A stretch of DNA of 64,000 nt from Sipunculus nudus. Lineage: Eukaryota; Annelida; Sipuncula; Golfingiida; Sipunculidae. This document shows, one piece after another, positions 26,101 to 39,700 of the stretch. A program made the position numbers and the translations under genes. The notes beneath the pieces were generated by a model that worked only from the letters and a program-made list of their open reading frames with translations, did not search any database and was not told where the DNA came from. Numbering within the stretch: position 1 is the first letter of the stretch; every line of letters starts with the position of its first letter. The stretch is taken from positions 2,866,019 through 2,930,018 of the forward strand of contig CM049306.1 in assembly GCA_026874595.1 (NCBI GenBank). Direction: 5' to 3'.

Positions 26101-27290
26101 ACAGCTACTGTCCTAGTGTAATACAGCACCAAATAGTGGAATGCTCACATCTCACATACCCAGTTTCCCTCATCTCTCATATCCTCAACATAACCTACTT
26201 GAAAGTTCAGGTGGCGTGAACAATAAAAATAATATGATTTGTACATTTCCCTATAAAGCTTCAAGGCAGCAAAACCACTGATAAATACAAGGAAAGCTAT
26301 CCTCTTAATAGATAAAATATTAAGTAGCTTTAATTTCATTATTTAATCCTGTAGGTTTGTTATCTGCTAGTACAAATCAAAACCCTTAGGAAATTCACAA
26401 ACAGGGAGGGTTACACACAAAATCATCCTTGCTGGTATAAAAAAATATGAATAGATATAAAAAGTAAACATTCTTCCAAGTAAAAGAAAGATTCATGATA
26501 CAATAACAGGTTGTAGAAAAGCTACCCATCATACAGCATCAACGCACTGCATTATCACACTCCGGTTAACATGGACGGAATAGAAAATGAAAAGATATCA
26601 ATAAATCACTTGGCACAGTACAACAGACCAGCTGATGATCAGTGGCCCAATTCACAAGAAACACACAGGTCCCTAACCAACTTATAACTATCACCACATA
26701 CAGAATCACGCTACCCATGATAAATACCTGTTTCAGGGCAACCTTGACCATATAAGGTCACAGAAAAAAACAAATGTTTAGCCAGAAAGAAAATGATACT
26801 TTTGAATTTGACCTAAGAATAAAAATAAACTTACCTTGACCTTTTCTCTTTGCACATTTTATCAAATGATTGACAAGCTTTGTGTCTGGCTTTGGCTAAG
26901 ATGTTCTGCTTAATTTGATTCTGATGTTATTTATATAGATGATTTCAGTGAAGACAGGGATTGACACTAAATAAATCTCCCACTCATGAGGTGACTATTT
27001 ATCGTGAGGGCAACTTGACCTGATGTCTGAACTTTCCCCCTGGGCTACTGATATGTTAGGCCATGTCCTTGACATGTTGTAATAAATGAAAACAAATAAT
27101 AAATTAATCATGTACAGACTTATGACCTTTGAAAGTAAACCACCAAACACCCCAAAAAGGTCACAAAACAGATTTGTATTATAATTTTAGTTTATAAATA
27201 GAAACAATATAACTTTAAGGACTACTTGCTTTAACCAGAAGACTGGTGAATTTTTGGCTTCACTTGTCCTCTGGGCAAGTGGTAATTTTC
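23199..27290. other. Low-repeat interval downstream of the FAM184A-like gene
   Basis: No gene recognised on either strand. It contains a short GT repeat near 23893, long C runs at about 25151 and 25186, and a CTTGTTACAAG palindrome near 24479. The part from about 25300 to 27290 lacks the element ends and palindromes seen elsewhere, so some of it may be transcribed 3'UTR of the minus-strand gene. Confidence 0.4.
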
Positions 27291-27296
27291 TTTAAT
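27291..27296 (-). promoter_or_regulatory. Candidate poly(A) signal ATTAAA for the FAM184A-like gene
   Basis: ATTAAA on the minus strand about 275 bases after the stop codon. Canonical AATAAA on this strand occurs at 26078-26083, which would give a 1.5 kb 3'UTR. The intervening DNA is relatively free of recognised repeats, so either is possible. Confidence 0.25.
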
Positions 27297-27569
27297 GTTG
27301 GCCCTTAATGTCTGCTTTTAACTGATAAATGCAACGTTAGAATGGAATGATAAGTTTTTTTCATATTGTGCAAATGATGACAACAATTTTAACAAAAAAA
27401 AAAAACAATGCTTTTAGATTAAAAAACTGATAATAGCTGTTTCCAATGTATAAATAAGAAAGGAGGGTCTCACAAGCTGTCAAGTTAAAGAAATTGTTAA
27501 CAGTAAATATGTACCACATTGTATTAAACAAAACTTTGGCAAGTCAATGTTTCCATGGCACCACTGTGT

Positions 27570-27704
27570 TCACCTGACAAACTTCTTCATTGGAGGGAGT
27601 GGGTTGTTGGGATTGATTCTCTCGTGGTGTATCGGTGAGCCAGGCAGCGGGTTTAGTCGGGTACCAACGTTCAGGGATGGAGCACTCTGGTTTTTACCTT
27701 TCTT
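27570..27704 (-). CDS. FAM184A: FAM184A-like terminal exon with stop
   Basis: 44 codons plus TGA (27572-27570): KKGKNQSAPSLNVGTRLNP, then LPGSPIHH, then a PNNPLPPMKKFVR end. The acceptor TTTCAACAG is good. The basic start and the RLNPLPGSPIH core match the vertebrate tail in style; the tail here appears shorter than in vertebrates, which extend further. It is probably a disordered region outside the coiled coil. Confidence 0.92.
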   Translation of the reverse strand, partial: KKGKNQSAPSLNVGTRLNPLPGSPIHHERINPNNPLPPMKKFVR

Positions 27705-30700
27705 CTGTTGAAATAAAATTCAAATAAACTAAATCAATACAAAAATTAAATTCAGAAAATTTGCTGCTAAAAAAGCTCTTACTGAATGTTTGATTCTTAT
27801 GGAATCATGTTGAGCATACCTACAGTAAAGTTAATACATCACATTCAGCCACTCTACTGTGGAAGTATTTGTGTCATCATATGAATGTTCACTTGTGATT
27901 ATTACTGTTCAATTTGACTTAGTGTTGTAGTCAGCCAGTAGGTGGCAGCACCAGCTAGCAACTTCATGATCTGAGGTTCATGAGCCTACCTTGACCACAA
28001 GTGGGTTGAGAAGGCCAACTTGAGGATTTGCGTTGAAGACCTTGTTAAAGTTTGTCTCTCTGTTCACTAGCTCCATCTGGTAGTACTTCTTCTCATCCTG
28101 TAACATGAAAGACATCTCCTATAAGTTACACCTCAACAAAATCAAATATAATTTGGAGTATGTGTAAATAAAGATATAAAGGTGCAAAATTTAATCAGCT
28201 GACATGGACATGTTTTGTTTTAAAAAATACGGCAGAAAAATTTCCTTATTGAAGATGACTATTTTAGGATTCATTTTAGAGTTTTAAACAGCTGTCAGAA
28301 GCTTATATGCCTACAGGTCACCTTACACATAAGCAATGTCATCAGTTACCACTGGTCCTCACTGGATCAAATCTAAAATCCAACTATATTAAGTGAAACT
28401 GGATGGTATCAAGATTGTCATATTTTTCAGGAACAAAGACAACAGTCAAAATTTTCCTATCCATTCTTTTACCTTTTCTGTTTAATGTTAATTATATTGT
28501 TTATTCAGTTTTCTGTTCATTATATTATATACACTCAAGTCCACTTTGTGTCATATCGGTTAATAGAAAATCCCGTTTATTGTCACATAAATCGGAAATC
28601 CCAAACCATTTCCTCTATATACAATGGTAAATATGACCCTTTAATATCACTGAATATTGTCAAAATCCTGTTTATTGTCATGCTTGGAACCCTTGGCAGT
28701 AATACCAGTTCACAGTTAATATCACATAAACAAGGGACCCATGGGTCACGGCGCTCAGCTGTTATACATGATAAAAAATATGATTTGGGAAAGAGGCACA
28801 TGCTTGTTTTGTGTGGTAATAAATATAAGCTTTATTATGAGTTGTTGGTGTTTAGCTTATGTATGATTTTGATAGTATCTTTGGAGACAGGGGAGAGGAT
28901 TGATTTCATTTATTTTATTAACAAATGGAGTGCTATTGTCACACAGATTTTGACATGGCCATATAACTTATAAGCAGAACATATAATACAAGAGTTTAAC
29001 TATTTATTAAAATTAAATAACAAATATTGTGCCAATATAATTTTTATGAAAAAAACAAACAAGAAAATCATATGATTTTTTAAAATTAACTAGAATACGG
29101 GTAGTTGACAAGCGACTACATGTATCCGCCTAAATCAGAGTGGAACGGGTGAAGTGAGGCATGGATTGAGTGGCAAGGGGAAATAGAGTGAAGTGTTGCA
29201 TATTAGCATGGATGTCTGCAGCCAAATGGTGTATGTAGGTTGCGCCACCTACCACAAAATCCAGAAAGCCATCCAAGTTGTATACATATGCAAAATTTGA
29301 GGCAGATAAGTCAAAACACTATATGTTTATGAGTGATTTTAGCCCGTGGCAGACAAACAGATGGAGGCTGTGCACAAATGGTTGGAGGTGGCGCCACCAG
29401 TTTTGCGTATGATAAGGAGCTATGTGAGAACTATACACATGCAAAACTTTGGCCCAATCGGTCAATCGGTTCCCAAGATATGAGCTTGGATGTCTGCTGC
29501 ATAAACTAGAATGCAGGTTGCGCCACCTGTAATAAAATCAAGAGAGCTGTCGGGGATGTATAAACCTGCAAAATTTCAGGCAGATATGTCAAACCACTGC
29601 CGAGATATGAGTGATTTTATCCCATGGCAGACAAACAGACGAGAGCTGTGCAAAAATGGCTGCAGGTGGCGCCACCAGTTTTGCATATGATAAAGAGCTA
29701 TGTGAGATCTATACACATGCAAACTTTTGGCCCAATCAGTCAAACAGTTCCTGAGATATGAGCTTGGATGTCTGCAGTGTAAACGTGAATGTAGGTGGCG
29801 CCACCTGTCATAAAATCAGAAAAGCTATCCAGGATGTATACGCATGCCGAATTTCAGGTGAATTAGTCAAGTCACTGCAGAGATATGAGTGATTATAACC
29901 CAAGGCAGACAAACAGATGGACACTGTGCAAACATGGTTGCAGGTGGCGCCACCATTTTTTGTGTATGTTATAAAGCTCTCCAAGGGCTACATTTGAGCA
30001 AAAAAATTTTCCTGATCGGTCAAACGGTTCCCGAGATATGAGCTTGGATGTCTGCTTGGATGAATTTCGTAAAATTCCGCCCAGCGGTTACAGAGGAGTT
30101 CTCCGGACACCTACGCGGCGGTGGCGTGCAGCTGAAAACATAGTATCTGCAAAACTCTGTTTTGGCAGATACAAATATAACTGAAATGATTATTGAAATA
30201 ATATTATATCATATATTCATGAATGCATTCATTAATACATTTTGAAAGTATCTGCACTGGTATTCAAATACTTTCATTTTTACCTGAATTCCCATTCTTA
30301 TGCAATAAAATTTTTTAATGCAGTACATATTCATATTCGTATTCAAATACATTTGCAAAGCATTCGCACCATGTCTAGTATTTATTCAGTTTTAGCCAAA
30401 CAAAGATGTTGAGATTCCAGAAAATACAAAATTCACAAATTTAAATAATGATCATAAGTACCTGGTTTTATGGCTTTTATTTATATTAAAAAAAATAAAT
30501 GTAATATATTCACTTTGGACTACTTTCACATCAATCTACACACTAGACACAGTAGGAATCTAGATTAATATTATCAACTGCATCTTTGTCTATCATTAAT
30601 TTCCTTCATATGATCCCTAATTATTATTAATGAATAATATTATTTATTTTTTTATCATTAAAATTTCACTGAAAAATACCATAGGTGACTGCATGGTGTT

Positions 30701-33700
30701 ATTTGGAATAACATTGACATTGACATTCTATCCATCCATACAAGATTCTTACATCATCAGTAACTGCAAGTTAATTTTCTGTTACTCGTCAACTAACAAA
30801 TTCCTTTTCTATTAATTTTTCTTTAATTTGTTATAAAAAAAACCAATACAAAAATATTAATTTATTGTTATGTTGTTTCTCAAAACAGCTACTAGATGAG
30901 TTGGGTTGGACACCTGGATCAACTGTGGCTGGGCATTAGCTGCCTGGCTGCCCCAGTGTATGCTTCGCTCAAGCATGCATAATCTGATGAAAGGTCAACA
31001 AGGTCAACATACAGGTGACTGAAGAGGGGCTGGATTAAGCCTGGGTCTGACATGGTCTCATAAAAACATTAATAAAAGCTACAATATTTGGCCAATTTCT
31101 TTCAGCTTTCTAAACTACAAAGATGAAATCCTTATGTGTGCATGATATGAAAATTATATCAACAGTGCTCTCAGGAAACAAACCTGCCATGGTCAAAGTT
31201 GGGCAAAATTTAAGGTACTAATTTTATATTTACTAGCAATTACCTGTGCTACGCAGTTTTGGGCGAGCATTTAGTTCTGATGTCAAATAGCTTATCATAG
31301 ATGAAAGTCTTGGTTGTAACCGTCATAGGATCTCTTTGAATCTGAAATTTGGTATAAGTATTCTGTTTTTGAGTTGGCCTTGTGTCCGAGTCTGGATGAC
31401 TTGGACGAATATGTTCCTGTAGAATGGTGGAATATCTTCTGACAAACCCAGAGCATATGTATGATGAAAACCATGACAATCCGTAATGTCCAGAGGAGAT
31501 ACGGAAGACCACACAAATCGCGTTCCGCTATTAATATATAGATTCATTATATGCATGGTGTTATGCATAAAACTAAATGAAGCCAAGCGATTGGCCGGAG
31601 AATTTTCGAAGAAGTGATAAATAAAGTCATTTTATATGAAAATATATTATGCTGAACATCGCCATTTAAAGTTGCCCTCCGACCCCGTCAATCCGCCAGT
31701 AAAGGAACCTGTTATCTTGCATGGGACGTGTTCTCGATAATTGCATTCCCGTTATCAGGCACAAAAACTGAGCACTCACATGGTCGGGCAATTCCGCTGC
31801 GCAAAAGTTCGTGGTAGCATTATATTATATGGTACATATAAAGGTTGTATATATTTTTTAAATATCACGCACTCCCAAGGACCTTTCCTGTTTGAAAGCT
31901 AAGCCAATGTTTTCCGGTGAGACAATCACTGCATTCAGGCAGTGTGTAAAACTCGGACCCCACGGACTCCGGATCCCGGACCCCAAGAAAAAAATTGGTA
32001 ATTCTGAAACTTTCATGGTAATTTATCCAGATATTTTAGCATAAACGTATTAAAGACATATTTAATATTATGTTTGGTTAAAAATTAGTAGAAATAGTCT
32101 GATTTGCACAAAAAATTGATAATTAACAGTTACGGACCCTGGCGCACGGACCTCACGTACTACACTGACCCCGTTTACTTGTTGTTTTACCATTTCTTTA
32201 GTACATATTTTCACATCACGTTTAACCATAACACCCATGTGATTAATTATTGTGTTATTATTTGTATTTTTACATTTTTATGTCTCAGTTTTTATTCATA
32301 ATTTTATATATGCTATTTATTACATTTGTGTAGCGTTTTAAAAAGTACAATAATTAAACACATTTACAAAATCATTATTTTGGAACCTATAGTTGCTTGA
32401 AATGCAAGTAATCAACATTTCCTTTCGGTTTTTATATTATTGCCAGCTTTAGATTGCATGGTTGGTATGAATGGAACACGAAACCTGTTGTGATGTGGAA
32501 GAGCTCGGAATTATCAGTCTCGGGTCCGCAACAACTGTTAGTGCACATCAAATAAATTTCCCCCAGTATAAAATTGTCATTTATAATAAAACATAAAAAT
32601 TATATTTAGTATGTGACATGAGAGCTATTTTATTCCTCTTTCAGTCATAAATAAAAAAATATGAGCGGTGGTTACTGTCCGTCAAAATGGAACAGTCAGC
32701 AAAGTCAAGTTAAATGAGGTCCATCTTCATCGGAAGGTTTTTGTTAACTTAAATCTTTCAATGAATCGGTCATTTTCAAAGCTGCAACATTTAGGGACTT
32801 TGCTCTGTTTTTTCATCAGCAATAGTGGTTTTAATCGGTTTAAATGATGAAAAATGAGGAAATTGGTTTTCGGGGTCCGGGGACCGTGGGGTCCAGGTTT
32901 TACACACTGCCCTGCAATCACTTACGTTCGGAAAATTTTCATTCTTTAAAAGATCCCCCTTTTAAGCATTCTCCTCTTGTGCACAATAGACCTTTTTGCT
33001 GCGCGGAGGTTGCCTTTTGAGAAGGGATCACCAATGCGGATTATTTCGGGCCAGTCACCACGAAATGTTAGAAAACCCCAGATAGGGCCCCCGGAGTAAA
33101 ACTCTGTCCCGCCATCACACACCCTATGGCCATTGTGTTACCGGGCCCAAAGACACAAAGAAAAGAGGCGCCCATGGGGGAGCAAATATTAAAATTATTA
33201 ATTATGCAGGTAATACGCAAATATTGCAAATAAAAGGGGGCGGAATATCTTCGGACAAACCCAGAGCATATGTATGTCGAAAATCACAGCAATCCGTACG
33301 GCGGTATCAGAGGAGATACGGAAAATCACAAAAATCGCCTTATGCTATTAATATATAGATACAAATAACTTATAAAATCTGAAAATTCAGAACTGATTTT
33401 TGGTATTCAATTGAATCTTGATTAAATAATGTTACATCCCTGACAAAAAATCTCTAGCTTCAGCAATCCACTTGTTAAGGGAGTAAATATATTTCTTGAT
33501 TTTTTAAAAAGTGTTTGGGCCCATAACTTAAAACAATTACGCAATACTGACATCATTTCTGGCATGTGCAATGTATAGAAAAATATGTATATTATATATA
33601 TGATCAAAGTCAGATCAGTGGTTTTGATATGAGCAAGTCTTACAGTGTAACAATGCGTTTTTAATGGAAAAATGAAGTTTTTCATTAATATTTCGAATGA

Positions 33701-36700
33701 ATTAAGTCCAAGTGATCAAATTCTTGGCATGATAGGGGATTTTGCAGACATCTAACTGTATGCTAAATTTAAGGAACTTAGAGCTGAAGCTGGGGAGCTG
33801 AGCTCTAGCAAACTGCATAACACTAGCTTGATGTAAACTTGATGTGACATGGTGCTTGAAAACTTGAATAAAATCTACAGTTTTTCATGAACTGGTTTCA
33901 ATTTTTTGGTGTAAACAGACAAAATGCTAACAAAAACATGCTGTGAAAATTAAATCCACAGTACTTACAGGAAAAAAACATGCCATGGTCAAACTTGGGT
34001 AAAATTTAAGGTACCAATTTTATATTTTTGCCAATATTTAAAAAAATTTAACAGATTTTGATCTAATTTTTGGTATACAATTAAATTTTGATCAATTAAA
34101 GTTGTATTACTGAAAAAAAGTCCCTACCTTTAACACTTTTGGTCTTAAGTGACCAAATATCTTTCCTGATTTTTTTATGTTTGGGCCTATAACTTTTTTA
34201 AATTAAATAATACTGACTTAATTTCTGGCATGAACATAGGAACTATATAGAGAAATATTTATGGTAAATATGAAGAAAACCAGATGAGTGGTTTTGATAT
34301 AAGGCAGTCCTGAAGTGGGAAAATAGATTTCTAATAAAAAATTGAGGTTTTTCCTTAATATCTCGAAGGAACAAAGTCCTATTGACCCAATTTTTGGCAT
34401 GGTAGGAGATTTTGGGGACATCTAACTGTATAGCGAATTTCAGATTTGTAGGTCCAATGGTGTCGAAACGTGCCAGTCGGACGGACGGACATCCGGACAG
34501 ACGACGGACAATGGACCACGACTATAGCTCAGATGACTTATAGTCAGCTGAGCTAAAAATCACCGACACAAAGATCAAAGAGGCTAAGAGCCTGTAATTG
34601 GTCAGGTGTATGAAACGATTTCCTCTCCCTCCTGTGCGCTGCAGGCAATTGCAGTGATGCATGCAGGTTACTCACCAGCACTTATTTACCGGCATATTAA
34701 TGTCTTAAGAAACTATGATCACTGCGTTTCTTCGTTCATTAACAAGGGCAATGTTTGCGATCACATGCCATACATGATGAACTCCTGACTTACACCCCAG
34801 TGACTTTTTGCCAAATGATATGAAGCACTAGCTGTTCACAGTGTTTACGGCTGGATATCCCCTTGAAGGTTCCACGAAAAGCTGGAGGTTTTGAGACCAC
34901 TGGAAGCAATACCCGATCCAAAACCTCAATTGCCGTGAAACTTAACAATCGTTTGACAATGCCAACTGCCCGAAAATGCATTCCTATCATAAAGACGATC
35001 ATGGAATTTTCAGTCATGAATAAAACATCCAGAAAATATGATGCAAGTGTCGGAAAGTGCAAGAATTATCTAGTAAAACAGTTTGCAGTCGCATAACGTT
35101 ATAACTGTGCCGCATATTTTCAGACATCTGACCTCGTGACCAAGACGCTACGTCACTTTCTGTTGGCAAATCAGATTTTGGTCAGTTATTGTTACATGCG
35201 GCACAAAAATTACAGGAAATAAATTTTCAGGTGCGCATAAATGTAATTTGAAATGCTAGTGTGCAATAAAAATATTAATAAACGGTTCAGTTTCCTTTTT
35301 ATTGAGGATTTATTTAATTTCATGTGAGACATAGCGCTTATTCTATGAAGCAAAATGACATCAATGTTGAAGCCTGTATAATGTCACATCCTGGTTATTA
35401 TGATAATTTAAGCATGTACCACCGACATGACAATAAACAGACTCAACTGTATTCTGTGTCCTGTTAATAACATTATCCTTTCTGTTTCCTGTTCATTATA
35501 TCATATACTCTGTTTCCTGTTCATTATATTATATATTCTGTTTCCTGTTCATCACATTATCCTTTCTGTTTCCTGGTCATAATATCATATTTCTGTGTCC
35601 TTTTCATTACATCATATATTCTGTTTCCTGTTCATTATATTTTATATTCTGTTTTCTGTTCATTATCAAATATTCTGTTTCCTGTTCATTATATTTTATA
35701 TTTTGTTTCCTGTTCATTATATTATATTGGTCATAATATCATATTTTATATTATCCTATCTGTTTCCTGTTCATTATATTATATATTCTGTTTCCTGTTC
35801 ATGATTATGAAAAAAGCCAAATTTGTGTTAACTGATAAAAGAAATTACCTAAAAGCTAGAATTTCTTAGTATATCTAGACAATTAATCCCCCCCCCCCCC
35901 CCCCGTCTTTAAAAATAGGCCCCCTATATTCAGCAGCATATACTGACACTTGGCAAGCAATGGTGGTTTCTTCCATCTTTCAACATGAGAAACAATATTT
36001 TTCACCAAATATGGGATATATTTAATGTCAAGGCCACTCTCACATAGCTATCCACAACAGATACACCTGCCAAAATTTCAGGCTGATATATCCATCCACT
36101 CCTCAGATATAAGCCTTTTTTTATAAAAAAAAAAGCAAATAGATGGATGGAAGCCACCCAAAGACAACTGCAGATGGCACCACCAGTCTTGAATACAAGA
36201 TGGAGGTATCCAAGATTGATGGACATGCACAATTTCAGGCCAATACGGCAAAACACTTCTGAGAAAATTGCATTTATTTATTCTATGACAACGGGAAGGT
36301 AAGTGGCGCCACTTGTCTGGTCTACAAGAAAACTCTCCAAGATGTATGTACATGCCAAATTTCAGACCAACTCACTGAACTAATCCAGAGATATGAGCAG
36401 TTTTCTTTTTCTTTCTTTTTTTATATAAAATTTAATCAGACAAAACATATACAATATACAATACCAATACATATACTCAGAAAACATTACAAAAAACATT
36501 ACATTTCACCTAAAGAAAATGTACGGATGGATGCCACACAAAAACAATTGCAGATGGCACATCCAGTCTTCAATAAAAAATGGAGGTATCCAAGGTCTAT
36601 GGACTTGCACAATTTCAGGCCAATAGGCCAAATCGTTTCTGAGAAAAGGACATTTATTTATTCTATGGAAACGGGAAGGTATGTGGTGCCACCTGCCTGG

Positions 36701-39700
36701 TCTATGAGAAAACTCTCCAAGATGTATGTACATGCCAAATTTCAGACCAATACATTGAGACACTCCTGAAATATGAGCAATTTTTCCCTTAAGCAAATGT
36801 TCAAATGGACACCACACAAAAACGATTACAGATGGCATCACCATTCTTGAATGCAAGATGCAGGTATCCAAGATCAATGGACATGCACAATTTTTTTTTA
36901 CTTATTATGCTCACAGAATTGTCAAGTTGCATTGACTTATAATGCTCACAGTACTGTGAAAGTGCAATGATTGGGTATTTAAAGGCATGAAAATAAGGAA
37001 AGGACAGAAGGTGGCACCACCTGTATTCTGCAGAAGACAAAGCTACCCAAGATCACCAGTCACTTTGATTTCTGGACCAATCCATACATTCCTTATTGAG
37101 ATATTAATGATTTTGTGTGATTTCACCATATATGACAATATTCAAGGTCAAAGCCACTCATAGGAGAGGTCATGACCCAAATTTAAATATACATGATCCC
37201 ATAACCCATGTCTATGTATATGTATAATATGAAAGAAATCTGTCCATTAGTTTTATACTTGTAATGCTCACAGTACAGTGTTGAAATTATTTGGGTATTA
37301 AACGGCAGGAAAACAAGAAAAGGATACCAGATGGCATCACAAAATTTTTGGTACATGACAACACCATCAAAGATCTTCGTTCAAGTTGATTTTTGGATAA
37401 AACCATGCAAGATTTCTTGAGATATTTAAGAATTTGTGTGATTTTTCCTCCAAAATGGATCTATTATTTCAAGGTCACTCTTGTCGTAAAGGTTATGACC
37501 CCATTTTAAAAAGGCTCTATTATTTCAAGGTCAATCTTGTCGTAAAGGTTATGACCCGATTTTAAAAAGGCCTCATCCTTTCATCCATATTTATGTACAT
37601 GTCAAATTTGGTAAAGATCCTTGAAATATTTTGTTTGAGTTATGTCACCTGAATGAAATCTCTGTGGCAGCAGCGGCTGCATGACCGTGCCTAAACCAAA
37701 GCATATTGACTTTGTCTTATGATACAATAACTGAGATTCTTCATGAACAACATATCACAAGAATTTTAGTTTTAACTCTACTCACCAGAAGGCGCTGCAT
37801 AAGCTCCTGGTTGTCAAGTAATGCTTTTTCCACTTGAGCAATGCGTTCCAAATCTTCTGGACGAGAATCACGATTACGATACCTGTCCTCAGCTTCCTCC
37901 AGCCTACACAACACCAACAAAATGAAGGAAATGAAATATAGTGACATGTTAAATATATTTAATATCTACACATGTCAGCTATACTTTATGTCTGATCATA
38001 GTGCAGGTACAGTTATACCTACACATGTCAGCTGTACTTTATTCCTGATCATGGTGCAGGTACAGTTATACCTACACATGTCAGCTGTACTTTGTGCCTG
38101 ATCATGGTGCAGGTACAGTTATACCTACACATGTCAGCTATACTTTATGTCTGATCATGGTGCAGGTACAGTTATACCTACAAATGTCAGCTATACTTTA
38201 TGTCTGATCATGGTGCAGGTACAGTTATACCTACACATGTCAGTTATACTTTATGTCTGATCATGGTGCAGGTACAGTTATACCTACACATGTCAGCTAT
38301 ACTTTATGTCTGATCATGGTGCAGGTACAGTTATACCTACACATGTCAGCTATACTTTATGTCTGATCATGGTGCAGGTACAGTTATACCTACAAATGTC
38401 AGATATACTTTATGTCTGATCATGTTGAGGTACAGTTATACCTACACATGTCAGCTATACTTTATGTCTGATCATGGTGCAATTAAGTTAAACCTACACA
38501 TGTCCGCTATACTTTATGTCTGATCATGGTGCAGGTACTGTTAACCTACACATGTCGGCTATACTTTATGTCTGATCATGGTGCAGGTACAGTTTTACCT
38601 ACACATGTTGGCTATACTTTATGTCTGATCATGGTGCAGGTACTGTTATACCTACACATGTCCGCTATACTTTATGTCTGATCATGGTGCAGGTACTGTT
38701 AACCTACACATGTCGGCTATACTTTATGTCTGATCATGGTGCAGGAACAGTTATACCTACACATGTCAGCTATACTTTATGTCTGATCATGGTGCAGGTA
38801 CAGTTATACCTACACATGTCAGCTATAGTTTGAGTCTGATCATGGTGCAGGTAAAGTTATACCTACACATGTCAGCTATACTTTATGTCTGATCATGGTG
38901 CAGGTACAGTTAAACCTACACATGTCAGCTATACTTTATGCCTGATCATGGTGCAGGTACAGTTATACCTAAACATGTCAGCTATACTTTATCCCTGATC
39001 ATGGTGCAGGTACAGTTATACCTACACATGTCAGCTATACTTTATGTCTGATCATGGTGCAGGTACAGTTATACCTACACATGTCAGCTATACTTTATGT
39101 CTGATCATGGTGCAGGTACAGTTATACCTACACATGTCAGCTATACTTTATGCCTGATCATGGTGCAGGTACAGTTATACCTACGCATATCAGCTATACT
39201 TTATGCCTGATCATGGTGCAGGTACAGTTATACCTACACATGTCAGCTATACTTTATGCCTGATCATGGTGCAGGTACAGTTATACCTACAAATGTCAGC
39301 TATACTTTATGTCTGATAATGGTGCAGGTACAGTTATACCTACACATGTCAGTTATACTTTATGTCTGATCATGGTGCAGGTACAGTTATACCTACACAT
39401 GTCAGATATACTTTATGTCTGATCATGTTGAGGTACAGTTATACCTACACATGTCAGCTATACTTTGTCTGATCATGGTGCAGGTACAGTTATACCTACA
39501 CATGTCAGCTATACTTTACGTCTGATCATGGTGCAGGTACAGTTATACCTACACATGTCAACTATACTTTACGTCTGATCATGGTGCAGGAACAGTTATA
39601 CCTACACATGTCAGCTATACTTTATGTCTGATCATGGTGCAGGTACAGTTATACCTACACATGTCAGCTATACTTTATGTCTGATCATGGTGCAGGTACA

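Larger units (their letters stand above)
28728..34560 (+). mobile_element. Family A element, copy A2, interrupted by nested insertions
   Basis: The 5' end is ACAAGGGACCCATGGGTCAC with palindrome GACCCATGGGTC (28736-28747), then GCTCAGCTG. The 3' end is a 29-nt hairpin at 34526-34554 (two 13-base arms, one mismatch, loop TAT), then AAAAA. The first 330 bp closely match 57087-57410 and the last 1.2 kb matches A1 in reverse. Two insertions split it: family C copy C2 (29088-30175) and a family F element (about 31237-33365), which itself carries a hAT-like MITE. The left flank of F ends in AATTTTATATTTA and the A sequence resumes near 33370. Confidence 0.7.

Noticed and set aside
28485-28973. 162-codon hydrophobic open frame
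   Set aside because: It crosses the 5' boundary of family A copy A2; the homologous stretch in A3 (57110-57350) has a stop and other changes, so it is not conserved as protein.
31923-32922. Protein-coding frame 32727-32921 (-) as a domain fragment
   Set aside because: It begins in the terminal inverted repeat and shows no recognisable zinc-binding or THAP-type pattern.
36002-37040. Overlapping minus-strand frames with repeated GGAxC(H)-type peptides
   Set aside because: They are translations of the GGTGGCGCCACC-type unit in family D and recur wherever the unit does.
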